Assembly: GCA_965226785.1 (NCBI GenBank)
Contig: CBDDEC010000004.1
Location: 1,344,198-1,408,197 of the forward strand
Length of the DNA: 64,000 nucleotides
Source of the DNA: CBDDEC01 sp965226785
GTDB lineage: Bacteria > Chloroflexota > Dehalococcoidia > UBA2979
Direction: 5' to 3'
In this document: one piece after another, positions 25,073-34,174 of the stretch
Position numbering within the stretch: the first letter of the stretch is position 1
Layout: every line of letters starts with the position of its first letter
Position numbers and translations under genes: made by a program
Notes under the pieces: generated by a model
Told to the model about the DNA's origin: nothing
What the model saw: the letters and a program-made list of their open reading frames with translations, nothing else
Databases searched by the model: none

Positions 25073-26374
25073 GTGAAGATGTTCTCTCAAGGCGAAGTTA
25101 GCGGCGCGCTCAGGTCTCGGCGGCAGAGTCTGCGGCAGCTGCGTTGGCTCGCCCCGCTGACAGTGCTCGTGCTGGGGGTCGTCTCCTGTGGCGGACAGGA
25201 TTTCGAAGCGGGCCCCCTCGGCGCCGTGGAGGTGGCCCCCGGCGAGGCCATTCAGATCCGTTCGATGCAGGTCCTTACAGGACTTGGTGACCTAGGCATC
25301 CCAAGCCAGCGCGGCGTGGAGCTGGCGTTGGCGGACTATGGCCTTATCAAAGGGCACGCTGTCTCGATGGGCGCCGGGCTCGACTCTCTCTGCACCGAGG
25401 AAGGGGGCCGAGCCGCCGCCGACACGGTAACTGGCGACCCCCGAGTCGTCGCCGCCATTGGCACGAGCTGCTCGGTCGCCGCCGCCGCCGCTTCACCGAT
25501 CCTGAGCGAGGCCGGTCTGGTGATGCTCTCCCCCCTCAACACGAGTCCCTCACTGACCTCCGACCTCCGCGGCAATGCCGGTTCCAACTACTATCCTGGC
25601 TACTACCGGACGACCAGCAACGACATCTACGAGGCGCAGGCGGTCGCTCAGTTCGCATACAACGAACTCCGCCTACGTAGGATGGCCGCCATCCACGACG
25701 GCGACCCGTACACCTCTGGCCTCACCGACGCCTTCACCGCCGCGTTCGAGGGGCTCGGCGGATCGGTCGCCGTCGCCTCTGTCAGCAGGGGTGACACGAA
25801 TATGACCTCCGTCCTCACTCAAATTGCGGCGGACGGTCCGGACGGCCTCTTCTTTCCGCTCTTCCAAAAAGAAGGCGCCCACATCGTCCGGCAGGTCGGC
25901 CAGATCGCTGGACTTGAGGACGCGACGCTGATCGGCGGCGCAGCCCTGCTGGCCCCCGAGTTCCTCGCCATTCCCGAGTCGGAAGGCATCTACCTTCCAG
26001 GTCCGGACTCGAACTTCGACGGCAACACCAACGAGGTGACCGGTAAGAGCAGCGAGGCGCTCATCGCCGAATATCAAGAGCGGTATGCCGAGGCGCCCAC
26101 ATCCGTCTACTTGGCCCACGCCTACGACGCCGCCACGCTGCTCCTCCGGGCCATCGAGGAGGTCGCGGTTGGTAACGGAGATACGCTTTACATCGATCGG
26201 GCCAAGCTCCGGGAAGCGCTGACCAGCGTCACTGGCTTCAGTGGCATCATCGGGGTCATCTCCTGTGACGAGTTCGGCGATTGCGGCGTCGGCAGGGTTC
26301 AGATATCGCACCACACCGATTCCAGCGTCACCGACATCGCGGCACTCCCCGTCGTCTACCGCTTCGCCCCCTGA
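25073..26374 (+). CDS. Branched-chain amino-acid-type ABC transporter substrate-binding lipoprotein (LivK-like)
   Basis: 433 residues from GTG 25073. A basic N-terminus and hydrophobic core lead to the lipobox VVSC, so it is a lipid-anchored binding protein. The Peripla_BP_6 fold is visible: the start IRSMQVLTGLGDLGIPSQRG, 'VVAAIGTSCSVAAAAASPIL', the 'NYYPGYYRTTSND' hinge region, and 'AHAYDAATLLLRAIEEV' in the second lobe. No permease or ATPase genes follow. TATATAAT at 25048-25055 lies about 18 bp upstream and could serve as -10, right beside the IS3 remnant end, so the IS may have supplied part of the promoter. Ligand unknown. Confidence 0.9.
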   Translation: MKMFSQGEVSGALRSRRQSLRQLRWLAPLTVLVLGVVSCGGQDFEAGPLGAVEVAPGEAIQIRSMQVLTGLGDLGIPSQRGVELALADYGLIKGHAVSMGAGLDSLCTEEGGRAAADTVTGDPRVVAAIGTSCSVAAAAASPILSEAGLVMLSPLNTSPSLTSDLRGNAGSNYYPGYYRTTSNDIYEAQAVAQFAYNELRLRRMAAIHDGDPYTSGLTDAFTAAFEGLGGSVAVASVSRGDTNMTSVLTQIAADGPDGLFFPLFQKEGAHIVRQVGQIAGLEDATLIGGAALLAPEFLAIPESEGIYLPGPDSNFDGNTNEVTGKSSEALIAEYQERYAEAPTSVYLAHAYDAATLLLRAIEEVAVGNGDTLYIDRAKLREALTSVTGFSGIIGVISCDEFGDCGVGRVQISHHTDSSVTDIAALPVVYRFAP

Positions 26375-26641
26375 CCGCCAAACCCGCGCCGACGCGGCGA
26401 GAGCGCGGCAGTCGGTCCAAACGCTTCTGAGCGCATCAGAGGGACGCGGCGCCGATGGGCCGCCCCGAGCAAGCGCGGGCTCTGATGCTCCTATCGCCTG
26501 TCAGAAGTCAGGGCTCGCTGGCCTCGGCGAGCCGCATCCGCGGAATGGTGAGGGGACGCTGCTGGCGTGTCCAGACTGTACAGCCACGGCCACGACGAAG
26601 CGGAAGGGGCGCACCGCGTTCGGCTAGCGGGTCAGGCTCCC
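26375..26641 (+). other. Intergenic stretch with IS scraps
   Basis: 26555-26627 encodes LLACPDCTATATTKRKGRTA, resembling the N-terminal zinc ribbon of the IS6 transposase. GCGGGTCAGGCTCC at 26627-26640 is the terminal sequence of the IS3 relic seen at 18554. Nothing else is recognisable. Confidence 0.4.
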
Positions 26642-27760
26642 GTGGGGCGGCAAAACCTCATGCGGCCCACCGATACTCATGATGCAAGCCTCCTAGCACC
26701 GGCTTGCTGACGACTCGCTGACTCGGCGTCCGCTGCACCGGCGAGCGTCCCTCCGGAGAGTCGAGCGACAATGATCGATGCGGACGCATCGCGTTGTAGT
26801 GCTGGACGTACTCACCAAGCACCCGCCGGAGATGTTGTTCGTTGACCGCGATGACATGGTCGAGATCACTCGCGCCTGAGCGTGCCGATGACGCGCTCGG
26901 CGATGGCGTTGGCATTCGGCGCGTGCAGCGGAGTCAGAATCGTCTCGATCCCGAGCCGTCGAGCGCGTGCGATGAAGTCTCCGCCATAGCTACGGTCGCG
27001 GTCTCGGATGAGGAACCCTGGCTGCTGACCCCAGGCGGTCGCCTCGATCAGCTGCTGCCAGATCCAGGGCGCGATCGGGTGCTCCGTGACGTTCCAGTGC
27101 CGGATGCGGCGCCGGTCGTGGTCGATCACGATGAGCACGTAGAGCGTGCGGAAGGCGAGCGTCTGGACCGTGAACAGATCGGCGGCCCAGATGCTGGACG
27201 CGTGGTTGCGGAGAAACGTGCGCCACGACTGGCTCGGCGGTCGCCGCAGCGCTTGCCGGCGGTAGCGACTGACGGTGCGGGCGCTCACCTCGAAGCCAAG
27301 GGCACGCAGCTCGCCGACGATGCGGACGGCGCCCCACCGCGGATGCTCAGTGGCGATGCGGACGATCAGCTGTCGCAGCTCTGCGGGAATCCGGGGTCGT
27401 CCGGAGCGGCGACGACTCTTCCAGCGCCAGTAGGCGCGCCAAGCAGAACGATGCCAGCGCACCACCGTGTCCGGCTCGACCATCACGAGCGTGCCTCGCC
27501 AGCCGGACCAACCACGTGCCAGCAGTGACCAGAGTCGGCGGTCGTGGCGACGGAGCCGCGGTCGACGACGGCCCCTTGTGTAGACGGCGAGCTGATGCCG
27601 CAGCGCCAAGTTCTCGAGGACGAGATCTCGGCGGGCGCGGACCGATGCGAAGAGTGCTGCGACAAGCAGACGGAGGTAGAGCACAGACGAGCCTCTCGTG
27701 GCTCGCCGATACTCTGCTATCTCAGCATCGAACCGCACGGATCAAGTTTTGCCGTCCCAC
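26642..27760 (-). mobile_element. rve-IS copy C
   Basis: 1119 bp with both ends; the right end is the AGCATCGAACCGCACGG variant rather than the AGGACAGACCTGCACC variant of copies A, E and F. Confidence 0.92.
26658..27684 (-). pseudogene. rve-IS transposase with one frameshift (copy C)
   Basis: Full-length but split by an extra base in GTCGAGATCACTCGCG (about 26862); intact copies read GTCGAGACACTCGCG. The same extra base is present in copies A and H. Confidence 0.9.
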
Positions 27761-28011
27761 GGGCCGGAACTCTCAAGACTGGCCCTGTCGGGTCGACAGC
27801 GCCGTTTCTCACAGCCGCACGAACATCGGCATGACGACCCGCTCGTGCGAAAGCGGATGCGCCTCGTTCTATGTGGCGCTGTCGTTCTGAGGGTAGACAG
27901 GCTCCCTGACGACGAAGGGACTCGGGGACGGTCCCTGAACCGATAACCCGGCGAGGGTCAGATAGTTCGAGTTTCGGTTATGGCCGGACCGTACTGCGAA
28001 CTCACAGGGAG

Positions 28012-28251
28012 TTGGTGAGCCCGACCGGAACCGTAGACAATGCGGGGCCAACAAGGGTCGCCCCGGGGGCAGTCGCCGGGGAGGCGATAGTCTGTCGCCG
28101 CCACTCCAGGGGACGCTGTTCTGGCGTGTCTCGAAAGTCCGGCAGAAGGAAGCGGCTCAGCCTGTACGACCGTGGCAAAACCGCTTGTCCGATCTGCCTG
28201 ACGGGTTTCACCCATGACCGGGCGCGGCTACGCGTTCGGACTGCTCTGTAG
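28012..28251 (+). CDS. Possible HNH-type or zinc-finger fragment, uncertain
   Basis: 79 residues; the only family-like segment is RLSLYDRGKTACPICLTGFT, which resembles the Cys pair at the start of HNH nuclease domains. No His-Asn-His follows. 27761-28011 shows no gene. Confidence 0.25.
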   Translation: MVSPTGTVDNAGPTRVAPGAVAGEAIVCRRHSRGRCSGVSRKSGRRKRLSLYDRGKTACPICLTGFTHDRARLRVRTAL

Positions 28252-28278
28252 CTGACGCCCGACCGCGAGGGAGCCGAT

Positions 28279-29225
28279 ATGTCGATGCGAGACTGGTCCC
28301 GGCGTGCTGTTCGAAGCGCGACGGCCGTGGGGGTGCTGCTCTTCGCAGCCGCGTCGTTGGCGTCCTGCGACGTAGCCGACACCGATCGGGTGGCCGGGGT
28401 AGACCTTGAGGCGGCCACCATCCTGACCGAGCACACCGACACCGGTACGGCCACGCTCAAGGACGGCGAGTTCCGGGCGCCGGTCGCGCCCGGCTCGGCC
28501 AGCGAACTCGTGATCCGCCTCAGCCAGTGGACCCTCGGCGACCTCGACGGCGACGGCCTCGCGGACGCCGCCGCCATCACGATCGAGTACCCGGGCGGCA
28601 GCGGGAACTTTCGCTACCTGCACGCGCTGCTGAACGAGGAGGGCGAACTCCACGACGCCGACACCGTCTTCCTCGGCGACCGGATACGCGTCGCGGGCCT
28701 CTCGATCCACGAAAGAATCATCACGGTGGCGGTCATCGAGAGGCCGCCCGACGCGCCGTTCTCCGAGGTACCTTCCATCCTGGTCATTCGCCGGTTCCGC
28801 CTCGCGGGCGAGGCACTGGAGGAGATCGCGGGCATCAGCGGCGCTGACGCGTTCGCGTGTAACGACAGCCTCCCCGACGCCGCGCTCGTGATCGTGAACT
28901 CGCCCGCGGGCGGCGGGGAGGTCGCGAACGGGTTCACGGTCCGCGGCTGCTCGCGCACGTTCGAGTCGAACGTGCAGTGGCGGCTGCTCGACCGCGAAGG
29001 CGAGGAGCTGGCGAGCGGCTTCGCGATGGGCGGTGGAGTGGATGGCCCCGCGCCCTTCGTCTTCGATGTCGAGTACGAAGCGGCCGAGCGCCAGATCGCG
29101 CACCTTGAGGTGTTCGAGGAAGACGCGTCCGGGGGTGAGGGCTTCCCGCCGCCTCGCGCCGTCGTGCCGCTGGTGATCGCCATCAAGGTCCGGCCCGCCC
29201 CGGACGCCGAGGCGCGGCTGCGCCC
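28279..29225 (+). pseudogene. Gmad2-domain lipoprotein, truncated by rve-IS
   Basis: ATG 28279 starts a lipoprotein signal ending LASC. Then a beta-rich domain with LGDLDGDGLADAAAI (calcium-loop-like) and from about residue 215 a Gmad2 domain (IVNSPAGGGEV-NGFTVRG, FESNVQWRLLD, ASGFAMGGGVDGPAPF). Gmad2 is an Ig-like domain of spore-germination-type and other extracellular proteins. The IS starts at 29226; the frame reads 18 codons into it and stops, so at most a few residues may be lost and the product could still fold. Surface-anchored; role unknown. Confidence 0.75.
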
Positions 29226-30337
29226 GTGGGACGGCAAAACCTCATGCGGCCCACCGATACTCATGATGCAAGCCTCCTAGCACCGGCTTGCTGACGACTC
29301 GCTGACTCGGCATCCGCTGCACCGGCTTGCGTCCCTCCGGAGAGTCGAGCGCCAATGACCGATGCGGCCGCATCGCGTTGTAGTGCTGGACGTACTGACC
29401 AAGCACCCGCCGGAGATGTTGTTCGTTGACCGCGATGACATGGTCGAGACACTCGCGCCTGAGCGTGCCGATCACGCGCTCGGCGATGGCGTTGGCATTC
29501 GGCGCGTGCACCGGAGTCAGAATCGTCTCGATCCCGATCCGTCGAGCGCGTGCGATGAAGTCCCCGCCATAGCTACGGTCTCGGATGAGGAACCCTGGCT
29601 GCTGACCCCAGGCGGTCGCCTCGATCATCTGCCTCCAGATCCAGGGCGCGATCGGGTGCTCCGTGACGTTCCAGTGCCGGATGCGGCGCCGGCCGTGGTC
29701 GATCACGACGAACACGTAGAGCGTGCGGAAGGTGAGGGTCTGCACCGTGAACAGGTCAGCAGCCCAGATGCTGGACGCGTGGTTGCGCAGAAACGTGCGC
29801 CACGACTGACTCGGCGGTCGCCGGAGCGCCTGCTGACGGTAGCGGCTCACGGTGCGAGCGCTCACCTCGAAGCCAAGAGCACGCAGCTCACCAACGATGC
29901 GGACGGCGCCCCACCGTGGATGCTCAGTGGCGATGCGCAGGATCAGCCGCTGCCACTCGGCGGGAATGTGGGGACGCCCAGGTCCGCGACGACTCTTCCA
30001 GCGCCAGTAGGCGCGCCAGGCAGAACGATGCCACCGCACAACCGTGTCCGGCTCGACCATCACGAGCGTGCCTCGCCAGCCGGACCAACCGCGTGCCAGT
30101 AGTGACCAGAATCGGCGGTCGTGGCAACGGAGCCGCGGTCGACGACGGCCCCGAGTGTAGACGGCGAGCTGATGCCGCAGCGCTAAGTTCTCGAGGACGA
30201 GATCTCGGCGGGCGCGGACCGAAGTGAAGAGTGCTGCGACAAGCAGACGGAGGTAGAGCACAGACGAGCCTCTCGTGGCTCGCCGATACTCTGCTATCTC
30301 AGGACAGAGCTGCACCTATCAGGTTTTGCCGTCCCAC
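29226..30337 (-). mobile_element. rve-IS copy D, intact
   Basis: 1112 bp with both ends. Left flank is a Gmad2 lipoprotein, right flank an unrelated fragment. Confidence 0.93.
29242..30261 (-). CDS. rve-IS transposase (copy D)
   Basis: About 339 residues from GTG 30261 (GAGAGG upstream). Same domain order as at 36586-37611. It lacks two residues of the RDRDRSYGG motif (reads RDRSYGG) through an in-frame 6-bp deletion near 29580, close to the second catalytic Asp, so activity is doubtful. Confidence 0.9.
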   Translation of the reverse strand: MLYLRLLVAALFTSVRARRDLVLENLALRHQLAVYTRGRRRPRLRCHDRRFWSLLARGWSGWRGTLVMVEPDTVVRWHRSAWRAYWRWKSRRGPGRPHIPAEWQRLILRIATEHPRWGAVRIVGELRALGFEVSARTVSRYRQQALRRPPSQSWRTFLRNHASSIWAADLFTVQTLTFRTLYVFVVIDHGRRRIRHWNVTEHPIAPWIWRQMIEATAWGQQPGFLIRDRSYGGDFIARARRIGIETILTPVHAPNANAIAERVIGTLRRECLDHVIAVNEQHLRRVLGQYVQHYNAMRPHRSLALDSPEGRKPVQRMPSQRVVSKPVLGGLHHEYRWAA

Positions 30338-30598
30338 GGGCACCTGAACACACCGGCCGTGGAGGCGGTACGGCGCTTGCTCGATGCCGGCTACACGCTG
30401 GTGGGACAAAACGATGACGGAACGCGGCACTTGGAGAGAGAGTTTGGGAACAAGATAGCGTCACGTCTGTTGGGAGAGTACTTCATACCGAAGAGCATGC
30501 CGGGGGGTATCGCGCCTTCATCAAGCAAGGGAGGTTCCTCGCCACGGCACCAGCGGCGATCCAATCTAGCCAACTGGCCGCCGCCCGCGATAACCTGA
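30338..30598 (+). pseudogene. Unrecognised gene tail after rve-IS
   Basis: Open from the IS end to TGA 30598: HLNTPAVEAVRRLLDAGYTL, GQNDDGTRHLEREFGNKIAS, then a Ser/Arg-rich end that looks non-native. The first 50 residues have coding character; family unknown. Confidence 0.35.
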
Positions 30599-30648
30599 TA
30601 CGGAGAGACGGCGCGAGCCGTCGGCATGGAACCGCGGGAGGCCTCGCC

Positions 30649-31782
30649 ATGAACGAGGTACCGGCCAGTACACAAGCGCGTCTGGACGAGATGGCGTCGA
30701 AATTTGATGTGCTGGCGGAGCGCCTTCTCGGCTACCCCACCAACCAGAACTTCGACTACTCGGCACTGCTACCGTTCCTGAACTACTCCGTGAACAACGT
30801 GGGCGATCCGTTCCACGGCAGTAGCTTCGGCACCAACACCCACGATATCGAACGCGATGTGATCCTGCGCTTCGCAAGTCTGCTGCGCCTTCCGCACGAT
30901 GAGGCGTGGGGGTACGTCACCAACGGCGGCACCGAGGGAAACATGTACGGCCTGTACCTCGGTCGCGAGCTGTTCCCGGACGGGATCGTCTACTTCTCCG
31001 AGGACACCCACTACAGCGTGCTGAAAATCACACGCGTGCTGAAGGCACGCAACATCATGATCAAGAGCCAGCCCAACGGTGAGGTCGACTACGACGACCT
31101 CTACGAGACGATCCGCATCAACCGCGATGTGCCCGTCATCTTCATGGCCAACATCGGCACGACGATGAAGGGCGCGGTCGACGACGTCGCCCGCGTGCGC
31201 CGCATCTTCGACGACCTCGCGATCACACAGCACTATATCCACGGCGACGCCGCACTCAGCGGGATGATCCTGCCGTTCACAGACGACCCGCAGCCGCACA
31301 CTTTCGCCGACGGCTTCGACAGCATGTCGATCAGCGGCCACAAGCTGATCGGCGCGCCGCTGCCCTGCGGGGTCGCGCTGGCCCGTAAGAACCACGTAAC
31401 GCGGATCGCCAGGTCGATCGAGTTCCTCGGTGTGATGGACACCACGCTGTCGGGCTCGCGCAACGGGTTCGCCCCGCTGATGCTGTGGCTCGCCTTCGAG
31501 CGCTACGGCGAGGAGGGGTTCCGTGATCTCGTCGCCGGGATGCTCTCCGTCGCCGCGTACGCGGTCGAGCGTTTCAACAGCCTCGGCATGCCCGCATGGC
31601 GCAACAAGAACTCGGTGACGGTCGTGATCCCGCGACCGCCACCGGAGGTCGTGGATAAGTGGCAACTGATTCCCCTCGATGACATCGCGCACGTGATCAC
31701 GATGCCGCATGTCACCCGCGAGGCGATCGACCAACTTGCCGCGGACTGCCTGCGGGCCCAGTCCGTGACGCAGTCCGCCTGA
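30649..31782 (+). CDS. hdc: Pyridoxal-phosphate histidine decarboxylase
   Basis: 377 residues, the length of the bacterial PLP-type enzyme (Morganella type). ATG 30649 follows GGAGG. The fold-type I markers are TNGGTEGNMYGLYLGRELF, FSEDTHYSVLKITRVL, HGDAALSGM and SISGHKLIGAPLPCG, in which Lys232 is the PLP lysine (the same position as in the Morganella enzyme). It converts L-histidine to histamine and CO2 in the cytoplasm. An ACT-domain protein follows 39 bp downstream. No histidine/histamine antiporter is nearby. Other group II amino-acid decarboxylase activities cannot be excluded. Confidence 0.88.
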   Translation: MNEVPASTQARLDEMASKFDVLAERLLGYPTNQNFDYSALLPFLNYSVNNVGDPFHGSSFGTNTHDIERDVILRFASLLRLPHDEAWGYVTNGGTEGNMYGLYLGRELFPDGIVYFSEDTHYSVLKITRVLKARNIMIKSQPNGEVDYDDLYETIRINRDVPVIFMANIGTTMKGAVDDVARVRRIFDDLAITQHYIHGDAALSGMILPFTDDPQPHTFADGFDSMSISGHKLIGAPLPCGVALARKNHVTRIARSIEFLGVMDTTLSGSRNGFAPLMLWLAFERYGEEGFRDLVAGMLSVAAYAVERFNSLGMPAWRNKNSVTVVIPRPPPEVVDKWQLIPLDDIAHVITMPHVTREAIDQLAADCLRAQSVTQSA

Positions 31783-31821
31783 CTCGCCCGTCGCGGGCAC
31801 CGCCCCTGGGGAAGGGACGCC

Positions 31822-32214
31822 ATGCAGCGAATCATCATCGGCACGAAGAACGAGGTCGGCGTGATTGCCGGAATTACCGAGGCGCTGGCCGCGCGAGGCA
31901 TTAACCTGCGGACGCTCGATACAGAAGGCGTCGACGATCACGGCACGATCATCATCACCACCGACGACGATGACGGCGCACTGGTCGCGCTGGCACACGC
32001 GGGCTACCGGGCCGTCGCGGACGATGCGCTGATCGTGCGGCTGCCCGACGAACCGGGAGCGCTCGCGCGGCTCTCAGCACGGTTCCGTGACGCCGGCGTG
32101 AATATCCAGAGCATGCACATCCTCAACCGTCACGGCGGTCACGCGACGATCGCGCTGAGCGCCGACGATCCCACAGTCGCCGCCTCGCTTGTGGACGACG
32201 AGTCGCTCATCTGA
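31822..32214 (+). CDS. Tandem ACT-domain protein, likely partner of hdc
   Basis: 130 residues, nothing but two ACT folds: IIIGTKNEVGVIAGITEALA...GINLRTLDTE (residues 4-70) and VRLPDEPGALARLSARFRDA...VNIQSMHILN (residues 72-125). ATG 31822 follows GGGAAGGGACG. Stand-alone ACT proteins bind amino acids and often regulate an enzyme encoded next to them. Placement 39 bp after hdc suggests histidine or histamine sensing, but no DNA-binding or catalytic part is present. Confidence 0.85.
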   Translation: MQRIIIGTKNEVGVIAGITEALAARGINLRTLDTEGVDDHGTIIITTDDDDGALVALAHAGYRAVADDALIVRLPDEPGALARLSARFRDAGVNIQSMHILNRHGGHATIALSADDPTVAASLVDDESLI

Positions 32215-32386
32215 GGCTTGCTCGCCGGGTCACGACCGCGCCGCCTTGAGAGAACCCCCGGAAAGCGGCATAGTCGCGCCGCCCGGGCGTCTGCGCCTAG
32301 TGGGGGAGCGGCCGTGGGACGGCAAAACTTGATCCGTGCAGGTCTGTCCTGAGATAGCAGAGTATCGCCGGATTCGCGGCCAGCCT

Positions 32387-32481
32387 GTGGGGCACGAAAA
32401 CCTCATCCGCCGTATCCGCGAGGCGCGCCGCTGACTCCGAAACGCTGAAATCATGGGCTGGATGGAATATTGCCGCCCCAC
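32387..32481. mobile_element. 95-bp MITE, copy 1
   Basis: GTGGGGCACGAAAACCTCAT at one end and TGGAATATTGCCGCCCCAC at the other, inverted-repeat-like and similar to rve-IS termini. Identical over its length to 59961-60055, with GGGGG following both. Too small to encode a protein, so it would be moved by an rve-IS-type transposase in trans. Confidence 0.8.
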
Positions 32482-33286
32482 GGGGGTGCAGGTCGGTCGC
32501 TTGATCCGTGCGGGCTTGCGTTCGGTGATCTCGACCAGGCTAAACCTCCTCGAGCAAGAACCGATGACGCGCTCGGCGATGGCGTTGTCTCGCATTCGCT
32601 CGCGTGCACCGGCACCGGTCGAATCGATCAGTTCTCCGTCGCCGTCGATCGCTCGGTAGAGGTAGCACCAGCGCCCAGCGACCTTCACGTATCGTCTCGA
32701 TCCCGAGCCGTCGAGCGCGTGCGATGAAGTCTCCGCCATAGCTACGGTCGCGGTCTCGGATCTGATGGAGGAACCTTGGCTGCTGGAGGCTGTCGCCGGC
32801 GATCTGCCCTCTCGGGCGGGGGACCAGATCCAGGGCGCGAATCGAAACTGCTCCGTGACGTTCCAGTGCCGGATGCGGCGCCTCGTGCGTCGACCTCACG
32901 ACGAACACGTAGAGCGTGCGGAAGAGCTGAGCGGTCTGGACCGTGAACAGTCGGCGGCCCAGATGCTGGACGCGTGGTTGCGGCAGAAACGTGCGCCACG
33001 ACTGGCTCGGCGAGGCGCCGCAGCGCTTGCCGGTCGGTAGCGACTGAAGATGGTTGCGGGCGCTGCACCTCGAAGCCAAGGGCACGCAGCTCACCGACGA
33101 TGCGGACGGCGTTGAACCACCGCGGATGCTCGAGTGGCGATGCGCGATCAGCCGCTGTCGCAGCTCTGCGGGAATCCGTGGGTCGTCGCGATGCACAGCG
33201 TCCGCGGACGACTCTTCCACCGATGCCAGTAGGCTCGTCCATGCTCAGACGAGGCTAAACCTCACAGTTCGAGCCCTCAGATCTGA

Positions 33287-33415
33287 CGCAGACGACGATC
33301 TTCATCTCTTCGGTGATTTCCAGCGCGCGAGCATCGAGGGCGCCTCGGAACAGGCCAGGGAAACAGAGCATGTTGTTGATCTGGTTCGGGAAGTCCGAAC
33401 GACCGGTCGCGCCAA
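33287..33415 (-). pseudogene. Malic enzyme fragment
   Basis: One frame reads ATGRSDFPNQINNMLCFPGL, then FRGALDARALEITEEMKIVV. This is the NAD-binding part of a malic enzyme ('atGrsdyPNQvNN.l.FPGifrGaLd..a..i...m'). No other contiguous part is present. Confidence 0.8.
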
Positions 33416-33887
33416 GCAGAACGATGCCAGCCGCACCACCGTAATGTCCGGCTCGACCATCACGAGCGTGCCTCGCCAGCCGGACCAACCACGTGCCAGC
33501 AGTGACCAGAGATCGGCGGTCGTGGCGACGGAGCCGCGGTCGACGACGGCCCCTTGTGTAGACGGCGAGCTGATGCTCGCAGCGCCAAGTTCCGATCACG
33601 AGGATCGGCGGAGATCTGCGCCACGACTGGCTCGGGGGGCGCCGCAGCGCTTGCCGGCGGTAGCGACTCACGGCGGGCGCAGGATCGGACGGGGTCGATG
33701 CAGTAGTGAGCCGCGGTCGACGACAGAGTGCTGCGACAAGCAGACGGAGGTAGAGCACAGACGAGCCTCTCGTGGCTCGCCGATACTCTGCTATCTCAGC
33801 ATCGAACCGCACGGATCAAGTTTTGCCGTCCCACGGGTCGCCTCTGCGTGGACAACCGGACATGAGTAGCCGACTGAGCGGGCCTGT

Positions 33888-34142
33888 TTACAACAACGGT
33901 CGTCCATGTTCGGCGATCTCGGCATCGCGTTCGATCCTTCGCCGCGCCTCTCCCGAGCAACCAATGAGGCCCAGCTCGTGCTCGTAGCGCTCGCGCTCGC
34001 TGCGCGCGTTGAGCACGTGCTGTCGCGAGTAGCGGCCACTCATGTCCTGCACAACGGCGTGGTTGCGCTTCCATTCCTCATACAGCGCTGAGCACCGCTC
34101 TGTGTGCTCATGTCGTTCTGCGAACCGCGCCTGCTTTGCCAT
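33888..34142 (-). CDS. Small charged hypothetical protein, 84 aa
   Basis: ATG 34142. Highly charged and helical (EHTERCSALYEEWKRNHAVV, RSERERYEHELGLIGCSGEA), possibly a coiled coil. It lies 32 bp ahead of the FIST gene's stop on the same strand. No family recognised. Confidence 0.5.
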   Translation of the reverse strand: MAKQARFAERHEHTERCSALYEEWKRNHAVVQDMSGRYSRQHVLNARSERERYEHELGLIGCSGEARRRIERDAEIAEHGRPLL

Positions 34143-34174
34143 TGCCCGTCCAGGAATCAGGTACAGCGCTCACG

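Larger units (their letters stand above)
32314..33834. other. Interleaved chimera of rve-IS, IS6 and malic-enzyme sequence
   Basis: Starts and ends with inward-facing rve-IS right ends. Between about 32490 and 33290 short blocks alternate between IS6 (for example AATCGATCAGTTCTCCGTCG, GACTGAAGATGGTTG, CTCGTCCATGCTCAGACGAG) and rve-IS (GCCGTCGAGCGCGTGCGATG, CAGATGCTGGACGCGTGGTT), each series staying in its own correct order. From 33290 to 33720 rve-IS blocks alternate with malic-enzyme-like pieces. No intact gene results. Confidence 0.9.

Noticed and set aside
30769..31998. 409-aa minus-strand ORF opposite hdc
   Set aside because: High-GC shadow; no family motif, and hdc on the other strand is unmistakable.
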